Shown here piece after piece: positions 12,001-24,000 of a DNA stretch of 64,000 nt. The notes under the pieces were generated by a model. It saw nothing but the letters and a program-made list of their open reading frames with translations. It had not been told where the DNA came from and made no database searches. The number at the start of each line of letters is the position of its first letter. Position 1 is the first letter of the stretch. This stretch comes from Anolis sagrei. Taxonomy: Eukaryota; Chordata; Lepidosauria; Squamata; Anolidae. The DNA lies in the NCBI RefSeq assembly GCF_037176765.1, contig NC_090026.1, forward strand, positions 60,207,252 to 60,271,251, in the 5' to 3' direction. Both the position numbers and the translations under genes were made by a program.

Positions 12001-15000
12001 GATGAAATGATGTGAAGTATATAAAATAATACAGCTGCATCTGGAGGTTTTCCAATTATACATTCCATCAAAGGTGCCATAGGAAGGAATTCATACTGTG
12101 AAGTGCATCCAGTGTATATGGTTACTCCATGGAAGGACTGGGATTGTGGCGCAGCTGGCTGAGTGTCAGCTGCATTAAGATCACTCTGACCAAAAGGTCA
12201 CGAGTTCGAAGCCAGCCCGGGTTGGAATGGGTTTCCAACCAATTGTGTGTAGCCTGTTGTCAACCTTTGCAACCCAAAAGACAGTTGCATCTGTCAAGTA
12301 GGAAAATTAGGTACCACCTTAAAGTGTGGGGCGGCTAAATTAACTGATTTATGAGGCCATAAAGAAGACTCCGGCAAAGCATTCCATGAGAGAAGCATGC
12401 GGGGAATGCGGAAGTGCTTCATCAGCGTCGCAGATGGACGATGAAAGCGACAGCTCCCCTGGCGGCCAGAAGAAGTGAAATAGCCTCTGTGTATGTCTGT
12501 ATATGTTTGTATGTCAAAAATTGGCATTGAATGTTTGCCATATATGTGTACACTGTAATCCGCCCTGAGTCCCCTTGTGGGTACTTAGAGATATTATCTA
12601 AGAAATGAGTACAGACTCCATATCTGTCTTTTGTGGCATGGCTGCTGCCTTTTTCTTTGCTCCAAGGCCCATTTTTAAACTGGTATCACTACTGAACATG
12701 AAACAAGTTATTATATAAATGTGCATTGGTTATTTAAATAATTGACATTGTTGTATCTCATTTTCTTCTTTCCCTCTAGTAGTATTAGATTGCATTAGTG
12801 CAAAATATTATTTTTAAGTTACTTGAACAATACTTTCAAACTGAGGCGATGTGCGGAGTTGTGCCGGATTCACAAAATACTGGATGAAGACATATAGCAT
12901 CATCAAAATCAGTAAAAGGATCCCAACAGTAGCAGATACAACAGCATTGAAGAAAAACCTATACAAAAACACAAAGAATTCTTGCTAGCATATGGAATTA
13001 TACAGTTGCAGAGAAAAAAAGGTGCACAGTGCTATTAGTACAACAGGCGACAACAGGGACTGATGTAAATGCTTTTCCTTGTTTCTATCGGACACACTTC
13101 TCTTTGCAAACAAAGTGCTATGTAATTTTTCCTGCATAATACAAGTAATTCTTAAATAAAAATGCATATATTTAAGATCAATTAATAACCGTCCTGTCAT
13201 ATTTGTGAGTGTTTTGAAGCTATTCTTTAAACTTAACAGCAGTAATTGCACATTTTGCACATTTTGACAGTATGGATGAGAAAAGTATGGCCCACAAAGC
13301 TATTTTTCTGACACCCAAGGATTTTCCATACTATAATTCTTGGGGGAAAAATATGCCTATGCAGAATGGGTGGCAATTTTACAACCTAAGGTTAAGAAAA
13401 TGCCTCTAGAACATGGCCATATAGCCCGAAAAAACTCACAAGAGCTTCTGGACCATCTTCAAAGGCAACCCCATGTAGAGCGCGTTGCAGTAGTCTATAT
13501 GGGATGTAACCAGAGCATGGACTACCATGGCCAAGTCTTCCCAAGTTATGGGTGCAGCTGGCGCACAAGTTTTAACTCCGCAAATGCTCCCCTGGTCACT
13601 GCTAAAATTTGAGGTTCCAGGTTGAGCAATGAATCCAGGATCACACCCAAGCTGCGAACCTGTGTCTTCAGGGGGAGTGTAACCCCATCTAACACAGGCT
13701 GTAACCCTATGCCCTGTTCAGCCTTGCTACTGACCAGGAGTACTTCTGTCTTGTCTGGATTCAATTTCAATTTGTTAGCCCTCATCCAGATTGTCACAGT
13801 GGCCAAGCATTGGTTCAGGACTTGAACAGCCTCCTTAGTAACAGGTGGGAAGGAATGACAGAGTTGGACATCATCTGCGTACAGATGACATCGTTCCCCG
13901 AAACTCCGGATGATCTCCCCCAGTGGCTTCATGTACATGTTGAACAACATAGGGGACAGTACAGAACCTTGAGGAACCTCATAAGACAATGGTTGTGAGG
14001 TTGAACAAGTGTCCCCCCAGTAACATCTTCTGGGTACAACCTTCCAGAAAGCACAGGAGACACTGTAAAACAGTGCCCCAAGGGCCACTCTGGTGAGGCA
14101 TCCCAGAAAGATATCGTGGTCGACGGTATCGAAGGCCGCTGAGAGGTCCAGCAGAACCAATCAGGTGTGCCTATGTTCATGATACAGAGTGTGAAAGAGT
14201 TAATTAAAAAACCTGCCAGGTATTTGTACTTTGCACTGTTTGTGCCTGTTCACATACAATATGAATTAAGTGGTTATCCAAGAATAGATAATGCTTTCGA
14301 TTTTAGTTTAGAATGATCTTGTTAAGTAGCGCACAGTAATTACATAATTTATTTTGTTTTGTCATTCATTCCAGTAACTCTTTATATATTTGTGTATCTG
14401 ATGCTTTGAAGACATAATTCACACACCCCCATGACCTTTCCGCTAAGTATTTTTATTGCGGCACATAAATTTAGTAAACAAACTAGCACTGTATCCCTGT
14501 TTCCTTATCTGTCTTCTGTATGATTAGGAGAAACTCTAGCTAGTCTGGGATAAGCTTCAGTTTGCTTGCCCTCATCCTTTCCATTACTGAAAATTGACAG
14601 TGACTTAGCAAACTAACTTTTTTCTATAGGAGAAACAAAGCTCAGTGTCATCTACAAACTGTGGCAACAAACCTCCAAATTTCTAACAACTTCCCCTACC
14701 ATCTCATGGCTGTCATGGAGGACAAGAAATCCCAATCTAGAATTGACAGCATAGCCCCATTGTGGAAATTCAGGGGGCTTCAACAAAATTACTTACTATA
14801 ATGAATATGATGTAACCATCTATATATATAAATTTGTTAAGGGCATCCAAAGGAGCCACAAAACTCAAAAACCCCAGAACGAAACTTAACCAAAATTCCC
14901 ATGCCCATAACACAACCCACAAGGTACAAACATATCTACTCAAAATGAAAAACAACACAACAACACACTCACAAAACGGCAAAACAACAAAACTCAAAAA

Positions 15001-18000
15001 CCCCAGAACGAAACTTAACCAAAATTCCCATGCCCATAACACAACCCACAAGGTACAAACATATCTACTCAAAATGAAAAACAACACAACAACACACTCA
15101 CAAAACGGCAAAACAACAAAACTCAAAAACCCCAGAACGAAACTTAACCAAAATTCCCATGCCCATAACACAACCCACAAGGTACAAACATATCTACTCA
15201 AAATGAAAAACAACGCAACAACACATTCACAAAACGGCAAAACAACAAAACAAAAAAAACCCCAACGAAACTTAACCAAAATTCCCATGCCCATAACACA
15301 ACCCACAAGGTACAAACATATCTACTCAAAATGAAAAACAACACAACAACACACTCACAAAAAGGCAAAACAACTGAGCATGTGCATTGGCGCCCAGCCG
15401 CAAGTTCCCTGGCGCGCGCATACGGCCTTCCGGCCAACGTTCCCTCTGCCACCGCACACACACACGCAACCCCACGCTTATCACTCCCCCTGCTGCCGCA
15501 CACACACACACCCCCACGCTCCATCACTCCCCCCGCCGCCGCACACACAAACGCAACCTCACTCCCCCGCCGCCGCACACACACACGCAACCCCACGCTC
15601 CATCACTCCCCTCGCCGCCGCACACACACGCAACCCCATGCTCCATGACTCCCCCCACCGCCGCACGCACACACGCAACCCCACGCTCCATCACTCCCCC
15701 CGCCGCCGCACACACACACAACCCCACTGCCCCCGCCACCGCACGCACACACACAACCCCACGCTCCATCACTCCCCTGCCCCAATCTTACCTCCTTTTA
15801 CTTCACGCCACCTCCAAACCCCACCCCGCCCCTTCCCGCCCTGTCAAAATCCAGGAAAGACAGGAAGGAAGGAAAGAAGGAAGAAAGAGAAAGGGAGGTA
15901 AAGAAAAAGGGGGAAGGAAGGAAAGTTAGAGAAAGAAGGAAGAAGAAAAGGAAAGAAAAGGAAAGATGGAAGGAAAGGAAAGAGAGACAGCAGAAGAGAA
16001 AGAAAAAGGGGGAAGGAAGGAAAGAGGTAGAGAAGGAAGAAATGAGAGACAGAGGGAGGGAAAGAAAAAGGGGGAAGGAAGGAAGGAGAGATGGAAAGAA
16101 AAAAGGGAATGAAGGAAGGAAAGAGGGAGTGAAGGAAGGGGGAAGATGTAGAGAAAGAGGGAGGGAAGGAAAGAAGGAAAGAGAGAAGAAAAGAGACCAG
16201 AAGAGAAAGAAAAAGGGGGAAGGAAGGAAAGAGATAGAGAAGGAAGAGGAGAAGGAAAGATGGGAGGGAAGGAAGGAAGGAAGGAAGGAAGGAAGGAGGG
16301 AAAGAAGGAGAGAAAGAGGGAAGGTTGGCCACAGCAACACATGGCGGGTAAAGGTTGTTATTTCTATGATTATGATGATGCTATTATTCCTATGAGTCCC
16401 TTTTAGGGGGAATGGGAGAGGTGTCAGGTCCCAGAGGCAATGCATTGCATTATTGTTATTGTTATGATGGTGGTAAAATAAAAGGAAATAAAAAGTGAAA
16501 GAAGGAAGCAAACAGGGAGGGAAGAAAGGCAAAGGAAGAAAGGGGGAGGGAATGAAGGAAAGAGAGGAGGATGAAACCAAGTAGTGAAAGAAGGAAAGAA
16601 AGAAAGAAGTAGAGATGGAAGAAAGGAGAGAAAGGGGGAGGAAAAGGGGGAAGGAATAGGTAGGGACCTCTCTTTCATAATAGTCCAGATATCTACCTCA
16701 ACTTTGATCAGTTTTACTATAGGCCACAGCAACGCGTGGCAGGGCACAGCTAGTAGAATTATAAAATTATAAAATTATAACTTATTACCGTATTTTCCGG
16801 CATATAAGACAACTGGGCATATAAGACGACCCCCAACTTTTGCAGTTAAAATATAGAGTTTGGGATATACTCGCTATATAAGACGACCCCTCTTCCAACG
16901 TACACCAAATAAAATGTTTAAAAGCATCAGATTTGATTTCAATATGATAATTTCCCTATCACGGTACCACCTTCTCTGCCTCTCAAATCTCGCACATGCG
17001 CAACTTTACTGCAGTCTTCAGGAGCGAGATCTGAGCAGCAGAGGAGGACGTATGGTAATAGGATACAAGGGCGGGCGAGACAGGTAAAAGAGGTGTGTTT
17101 TTCTGGGCCCAGAGCCACTCTATCTCTTTTTTCCATACCCCGGGCACCCCGGATGCCTGCAGCTTGCTCCAACCTTCACTTACACCTTCCTGGTGAGGCA
17201 CCCCTTCACCTCACCATTGGGACCGCATTAAGCCCACAAATTCTGATGAATGGATTTTCTTCTACTGTATTTGTATGGTGTCACCCTTAATGCTTTCATA
17301 CAGTCACTGCATATGGCAGGGACGCGGCCACTGCCATTTTTGAGCTCCCCCCACCATATTCAGCAATCACAGATTCTCCAATCTGGATTGGAAGTTTCAG
17401 TACCCGCTCTAGACGACTCCCGGCGTATAAGACTACTCCCACGTATAAGACGACCCCGTGTATAAGACAACCCCTGACTTTTGAGAAGATTTTCTTGGGT
17501 TAAAAAGTAGTCTTATATGCCAGAAAATGCAGTATATTGTTGTACTGAAATCAAACTTTTTTTGCTATTTTTAAATAAAAGAACAAAATAAAAAAAATCT
17601 TGTACTTAAAGTGAACTCACAGAATGTGTGTGTGTGTGTGGGGGGGGGGGTTATTAATCTGCTATTCATTGCTAATCCCCTAAGTGATTAGCAGGTTAGA
17701 GAAATGGTTAGTTAATAAACATATCCATTTAATTGTTTATGCCAACAGTTTGACATAGATTCCCTCAGGACTAAAATGGACTCAATGGGGAAGGAGAGGA
17801 TAAATTCTGTCCCTCTACCTTCCACTGCATTACAGCCTTCTAGACAATAAACATTTCCCAGCTTCTACCGTTAGCTTACCAGTAATTTCTGCTTCCAACA
17901 CAGTTATTAAGCCAATTGCAATGGTGGTCGAAGTCTGCAATACATTTATTGCAGGTACTACAGTGTTTAGTTTTGGGTCCACTGGGGAGAAAAAAAAAGT

Positions 18001-21000
18001 GAAATAAAATTCAAGCCTCATGAGAATGCATTCGAACAGAGGATAAATTTCATGAATTGTTATTGGAAGGATTATTCAGTCATAAAAGATAATGCACACG
18101 GCTCATATACAATTCCAGTTAGCACCACATAAACTCATAAGCACTTAATCAAAATCATAACAGTTAAATATATTTATTTTTATGATCAATTCACCTTTTC
18201 CCACAATGTAGCATCTCAGAGCATGAACCATTGGTATAACCAGGATTGTGGCACAGCTGGCTGGGAGTCAGCTGCATTAAGATCACTCTGACCAAAAGGT
18301 CATGAGTTCGAAGCCAGCCCGGGTTGGAGTGGGTTTCCAACCAATTGTGTGTAGCCTGTTGTCAACCTTTGCAACCCGAAAGACAGTTGCATCTGTCAAG
18401 TAGGAAAATAAGGTACCACATTAAAAGTATGGGGAGGCTAAATTAACTGATTTATGAGGCCATAAAGAAGACTCCGGCAAAGCATTCCAGCAGGGAAGCA
18501 TGCGGGGTATGTGGAGGTGCTTCATCAGCATCGCAGATGGACAGCTCCCCTGGCGGCCAGAAAAAGTTCAATAGCTTCTGGGTATGTCTGTATATGTTTG
18601 TATGTCAAAAATTGGCATTGAATGTTTGCCATATATGTGTACACTGTAATCCACCCTGAGTCCCCTGCGGGGTGAGAAGGGCGGAATATAAAAGCTGTAA
18701 ATAAATAAATAACCAAAAGGCTTTGGTTGAATGTCAGGAATGGCAACTCTTGAGTTACAAATATCCAATTTACAAATGACTCATAGTTAAGAACAGGGGT
18801 GATAAAACAGGAAGTGAGAGATATCTGCCCCTAGGAAGGGAAATTCACTCCTGAAAGAGTTATCATGGGGGAAAGGTGTCTCAATTGAACCTTTTTCACC
18901 AATCCTTGTTTCCACAAGTCTAAATTTTCAAAATTCAATTATAACAGGGAGAGAACGTAAGGTAAAATCTTCTAAACGGGCACAGATAGCAAAACAAACA
19001 CCACCCTTCCCTATGCTATCCAAAGCATGCATATGCAAATATGTACCGTATATTCCGGGGTACTAGATGACTTTTTAGGCATGTAAAACCTTATATAATT
19101 TTGGGGGTTGTCTAGTACGCCGGGTATAAAGTTAAAATAATAATAAAATTACATACTATGGCCTTGCGAGAAGCGCCTCTTCTCTGGTGAGACAACATTG
19201 TCTCGCAGGAGAAGAGGCGCTTCTCGCAAGGCCTGGACAGGAAGGAGAGCGGCCTGATCCGAAGAGCCTCCAGCGCTGCTCAGGCCGTTCCCCTTCTTCC
19301 TGGCCAAGCCTCGCACAAAGCACCTTTTCTCCCGTGAGACAACATTGTCTTGCGGAAGAAGAGGCGCTTCACACGAGGCCTGGCCAGGAAGAAGGAGAGC
19401 TGCTTGAGCAGCGCTGGAGGCCCTTCTGATCAGGCCGCTCTCCTTCTTCCTAGCCAGGCCTCGCGAGAAGCACCTCTTCTCCTGCAAGACAACATTGTCT
19501 CACGGGAGAAGAGGCGCTTCGTGCAAGTCCTGGCCAAGAAGGAGAGTGGCCTGAGCAGCACTGGAGGCCCTTCTGGAGGCGGTGCAGGAAGCAATCCAGA
19601 GGCCCGAGGACAGAAACCACCTGGCTGGTTTGGGGAGTCATCTTAAACGGTGAGTATATTCTCAACTCTCTATTTTGTATGTAAAAGTTGAGGGGTCGCC
19701 TTATAGCTCCAGTCGTCTAGTACCCCGGAATATATGGTATGTGTGTGTATATATATAAATATGTGTGTGTATGTATATATGTATGTGTGTGTGTGTGTGT
19801 GTGTATAGAATCATAGAATCAAAGAGTTGGAAGAGACCTCATGGGCCATCCAGTCCAACCCCCTGCCAAGAAGCAGGAATATTGCATTCAAATCACCCCT
19901 GACAGATGGCCATCCAGCCTCTGTTTAAAAGCTTCCAAAGAAGGAGCCTCCACCACACTCCGGAGCAGAGAGTTCCACTGCTGAACGGCTCTCACAGTCA
20001 GGAAGTTCTTCCTCATGTTCAGATGGAATGTCCTCTCTTGTAGTTTGAAGCCATTGTTCTGCGTCCTAGTCGCCAGCCATATATATCCTAGTCGCCAGCC
20101 ACTTCAAAAATGCACCTGTTCTGACTCACATACAAATTCAACTTAAGAACAAACCTACAGAATCTATCTTGTTTATAACTTGGGAACTGCCTGGAGTTTC
20201 CATTCTGAAAACTGAGCGTTTCCCATCCATCTATAGGAAATATAGGAAATATTCTTTTTTTCTTAGAAGAAGTAGCAATTTCTTAATATGCAGTTATTAT
20301 AGGACATATAATAATAGGTTGTAACTACTGTAGTATCGCATGTAACTACTTTCCTGAAACAACCTGTTCTCAGCTTCAGGCCTCCAAACTCTGCTATTTC
20401 TTGGTTAGTGGAAAGCAGATAAGCATTCAGCTATTTTCCTATAGATAGAATCATAGAATCATAGAATCAAAGAGTTGGAAGAGACCTCATGGGCCATCCA
20501 GTCCAACCCCCTGCCAAGAAGCAGGAATATTGCATTCAAATCACCCCTGACAGATGGCCATCCAGCCTCTGCTTAAAAGCTTCCAAAGAAGGAGCCTCCA
20601 CCACACTCCGGGGCAGAGAGTTCCACTGCTGAACGGCTCTCACAGTCAGGAAGTTCTTCCTAATGTTCAGATGGAATCTCCTCTCTTGTAGTTTGATGGA
20701 TGGGAAAGAAGAGGCATCTACCATTTCTTCTGGGATCCTTCAAAAATCCCTGCAGATTGTTTTATTGCACAGCCTCTAATAACAGGAAAATAGCTAAATG
20801 TTTCTCTTCTATCACTTTTCACCAGCCAGGAAATGGTTGCGTTAGGAGGAGAGAGGTGTGTGTTTGGGGCTTTATTAACCATATTAACCATGTCGGGGCT
20901 TTATTAACCATATTTAGGTTAGGAAATTAGCTAATAAGACTAAGTAGTTATGCTACTATGTGGAAAACTTACACGTCAACTTCACAGAGATAGCAGTGCT

Positions 21001-24000
21001 GATTCTGAATAACATGTTTAAATTTGCTTCTGTCAAAAAGTGGCATAGGTTTGTCATAATTCTTCTTAGCCAGTATGTTTTCATCTGCTGGATCAATAGT
21101 AACTGCAATAAGGTGAGCGATTAAGTGATGCACAAAAATTATGCCAATCACCTGCATATAATGAACTTAAGGAATAGGAACAAGAGATGACACCAGACTG
21201 AATTATTTATGTTTGCTACGTTACACTCGTTTCCAAAAGACATTGTACAAAGGAGCTGACAACAAGAATAAGGACCCTGCTTTCTTGCTATCGTTTTCTG
21301 AATGCCAGGAAGGAACAAAGGAAGTAAAGAGAGAGAGAGGATAAAAGAAAGAGAAAGAAGAAAAGGAAAAGAAGAAAGAAGGGATGAAGGAAAGGAGGGA
21401 AGAGAGAAAAAAAAGAAAAGAGAAGGGGAAAGAATAGAAAAAGAAGGGAAAGAAAGGGAGGAGGGAGAAAAAGAAGGGAAGGAAGCAAAAGAAAGGAAAC
21501 GGCACAATATATGAGGGCAGAGTAGGAAAGAAAAAGAAAGAAGGGAAGAAAGAAGGGAGGAAGAAAGGAAGGGTGGGAAATAGAAAAAGGAAAGAAAGGA
21601 AGAGAAAATAAACAAGAGCAGGGAAGGTGTATGAAGAAAAGCAAGGGATGAGAAAAGATAGTAGGAAAAGGGAGAGGGAGGAGGTGTATGAGTAAAACTG
21701 AGAAAGAAAAGTCACAAAAACAGCATGCCCAATGTTACCAGAATGTCGCCATGGAAACATTCTAAAGTAGGCCTTCTCAGAGCTGGAGAAAGGAGGAAGT
21801 TGGCAGGCAGTGGTCCCAATGACACCTGGGCAATGCAGGGGTCCACAAACTTTTTAAACAGAGGGCCTCAAACTGTTGGAGGGCCGAATTATAATTTGAA
21901 AAAAAAATGAATGAATTCCTATGCACGCTGCACATATCTTATTTGTAATGCAAAAAAAAAAAAACACTTAAAATCAATACAATAATTAAAATGAATAACA
22001 ATTTTGACAAATATAAACTTATTGGTATTTCAATGGGAAGTGTGGGCCTGTTTTTGGCTGATGAGATAGGATTGTTGTTGTTGTTGTTGTGTGCTTTCAA
22101 ATAATTTCAAACTTAGGTTGACCCTGAGTGAGGGCCAGATAAATGAGCTTGGAGGGCCGCATCCAGCCCCCGGGCCTTAGTTTGAGGACCCCTGCAGTAG
22201 TGGATATGCAGTATAAATAATTACAAACTGCACATTTATTTCCCTTGGTAAGTTAAATTCCCAGAAAGTTCAAACTAAAGTTATTTATAAAAGGAATGCC
22301 AACATTGGGCCGCTTCCTAGACAATACTGTTGTTTGCAAGTTTGGGAACTCAACCAATCAAAAACATGAAGGAGCTCTTACTATTATTTTTTTTATTTAC
22401 TTGTATACCGCACTCTCTCAGCCCGTAGGCGACTCAGTGCGGTTTACAGCCAGGACAATATACAAGGTGCACAACATTAGCATTTAAAACAGTAACTAAA
22501 GCAACTACATCGATATAACAATATAACAGTACATCAATATAACATCTATACATCTATATAACTAATCCATCACGTCTCATCAGTAAAGTCATAATCTGAT
22601 CTCCTCGTCCATTATTCCAAGTTCCAAAATCAGTTGGTTGCACTGCTTAATTAAACGCCTGTTCAAAGAGCCAGGTCTTTACTCTTCTCCTGAACGCCAG
22701 CAGGGAGGGGGCCGATCTAATGTCTGCGGGAAGGGCGTTCCACAGCCGAGGGGCCACTACTGAGAAGGCCCTGTCTCTCATCCCCGCCGGCCTGCCTGTG
22801 AGGCTGGCGGGATCGAGAGCAGGGCCTCCCCGGACGATCTTAATGTCCTAGATACAGTAATGGATCAAGCGAAAAGCCATTCATCTTTTAAAGAGATGGG
22901 TTGGAGGAACCATAACGATTTTATTGTCAAATATGTATGTACAGAATGCAGTCCCATTCATCTCAAATCCCAATTGTATATTTATTTTATTTATTTGCTT
23001 TATTTATATTTTGCCTTTCTCCCGGTGGGGACTCAAGGCAGCTAACAACCACACAATTGGATCACAGTTTAAAACATAGCAAATATAAACATGAAAAAGT
23101 ATTAAATAGTAGGGCTGGGTAACAACGGAAAAATATGTTTCTAAACTCGTTTCGTTTTTAGGGGGTCCATTACGTTTCGTTTTTTAAAAGAATTCCGAAT
23201 TTTTCTTTAAAATTTTTTCGTTATTTACGTAATTTCGTAAATTTCGAATTGATTCGTTAATGGCGGACGCGATTGCACAATACGCTAAAAAACCCTCCAA
23301 ATGGGACAGGGGGAGCTTCTGAATTGATTCGTTAATGGCGGACGGGATTGCGCAATACGCTAAAAAAAACTCCAAATGGGACAGGGGGAACTTCTGAATT
23401 GATTCGTTAATGGCGGACGGGATTGCGCAATACGCTAAAAAAAACTCCAAATGGGACAGGGGGAACTTCTGAATTGATTCGTTAATGGCGGACGCGATTG
23501 CACAATATGCTAAAAAACCCTCCAAATGGGACAGGGGGAACTTCTGAAGCTTCCCTCTCCCTCTGTTGTTGACTGTTGGTGTGATAATTTATTTTTTTAT
23601 CACTGATAAAACAAACAACAACTATAAAACTTGCACCAGACATACGGAAATAATCACGAAACAATTTCGAAACGATTTTGAACCAATTACGAAACAATTA
23701 CGAAATAAATTGAAAAATTCGTTTCGATTTTTAGTTGCTCCTGCATGGCTCAATATCGGATCGTAAGCTAATTTAAATACGAATCAATAACGAATTACAA
23801 AATTAACGAACGAAACCGCCCAGCCCTATTAAATAGCACTGTGCAGATACAGGTGAGGCAGCATAACTTCCTTTTTTAAAATGTGCACCATTCAGTCAGT
23901 TGAAGACGTAGCAGAGCGCTAGTGGTCTCATTCGAGAGGCGGGAGTATAAAGTTTTGTCCCAACACTGTTCAGTCACCATCATGCGTTGGAACAGTGAGG

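Larger units (their letters stand above)
14819..16753 (+). mobile_element. Helitron filled with minisatellites
   Basis: Begins TCTATATATATAAATTTG after an A. Ends with hairpin GCCACAGCAACGCGTGGC then CTAG before a T, the Helitron end rules (TC start, CTRR end, A/T insertion). The interior holds a 129-bp tandem repeat, a CA/GCC-rich minisatellite and long GGAA-type purine tracts. A second terminal-type hairpin lies at about 16327-16350. No Rep/helicase is encoded, so it is non-autonomous. Confidence 0.85.

Noticed and set aside
12128-12220. Possible functional tRNA gene
   Set aside because: The A and B boxes belong to a SINE head, with no complete cloverleaf, and the same unit recurs at 18243.
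14770-15315. 181-codon and 166-codon frames on opposite strands
   Set aside because: Produced by a 129-bp tandem repeat whose period is a multiple of three.
14858-15372. CRISPR-like direct repeat
   Set aside because: Units are contiguous 129-bp tandem copies with no unique spacers, in a vertebrate genome.
15380-16580. Long frames rich in Pro/His/Thr or Ser/Phe/Pro on both strands
   Set aside because: Low-complexity minisatellite and polypurine sequence.
17830-18021. 63-codon minus frame spanning ZDHHC11 exon 3
   Set aside because: It is in the wrong frame; the other frame gives the DHHC core.
21148-21760. Three overlapping Phe/Ser-rich frames
   Set aside because: Polypurine tract read on the minus strand. 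The real coding sequence at the low end (20973-21151) is ZDHHC11 exon 2 in another frame.
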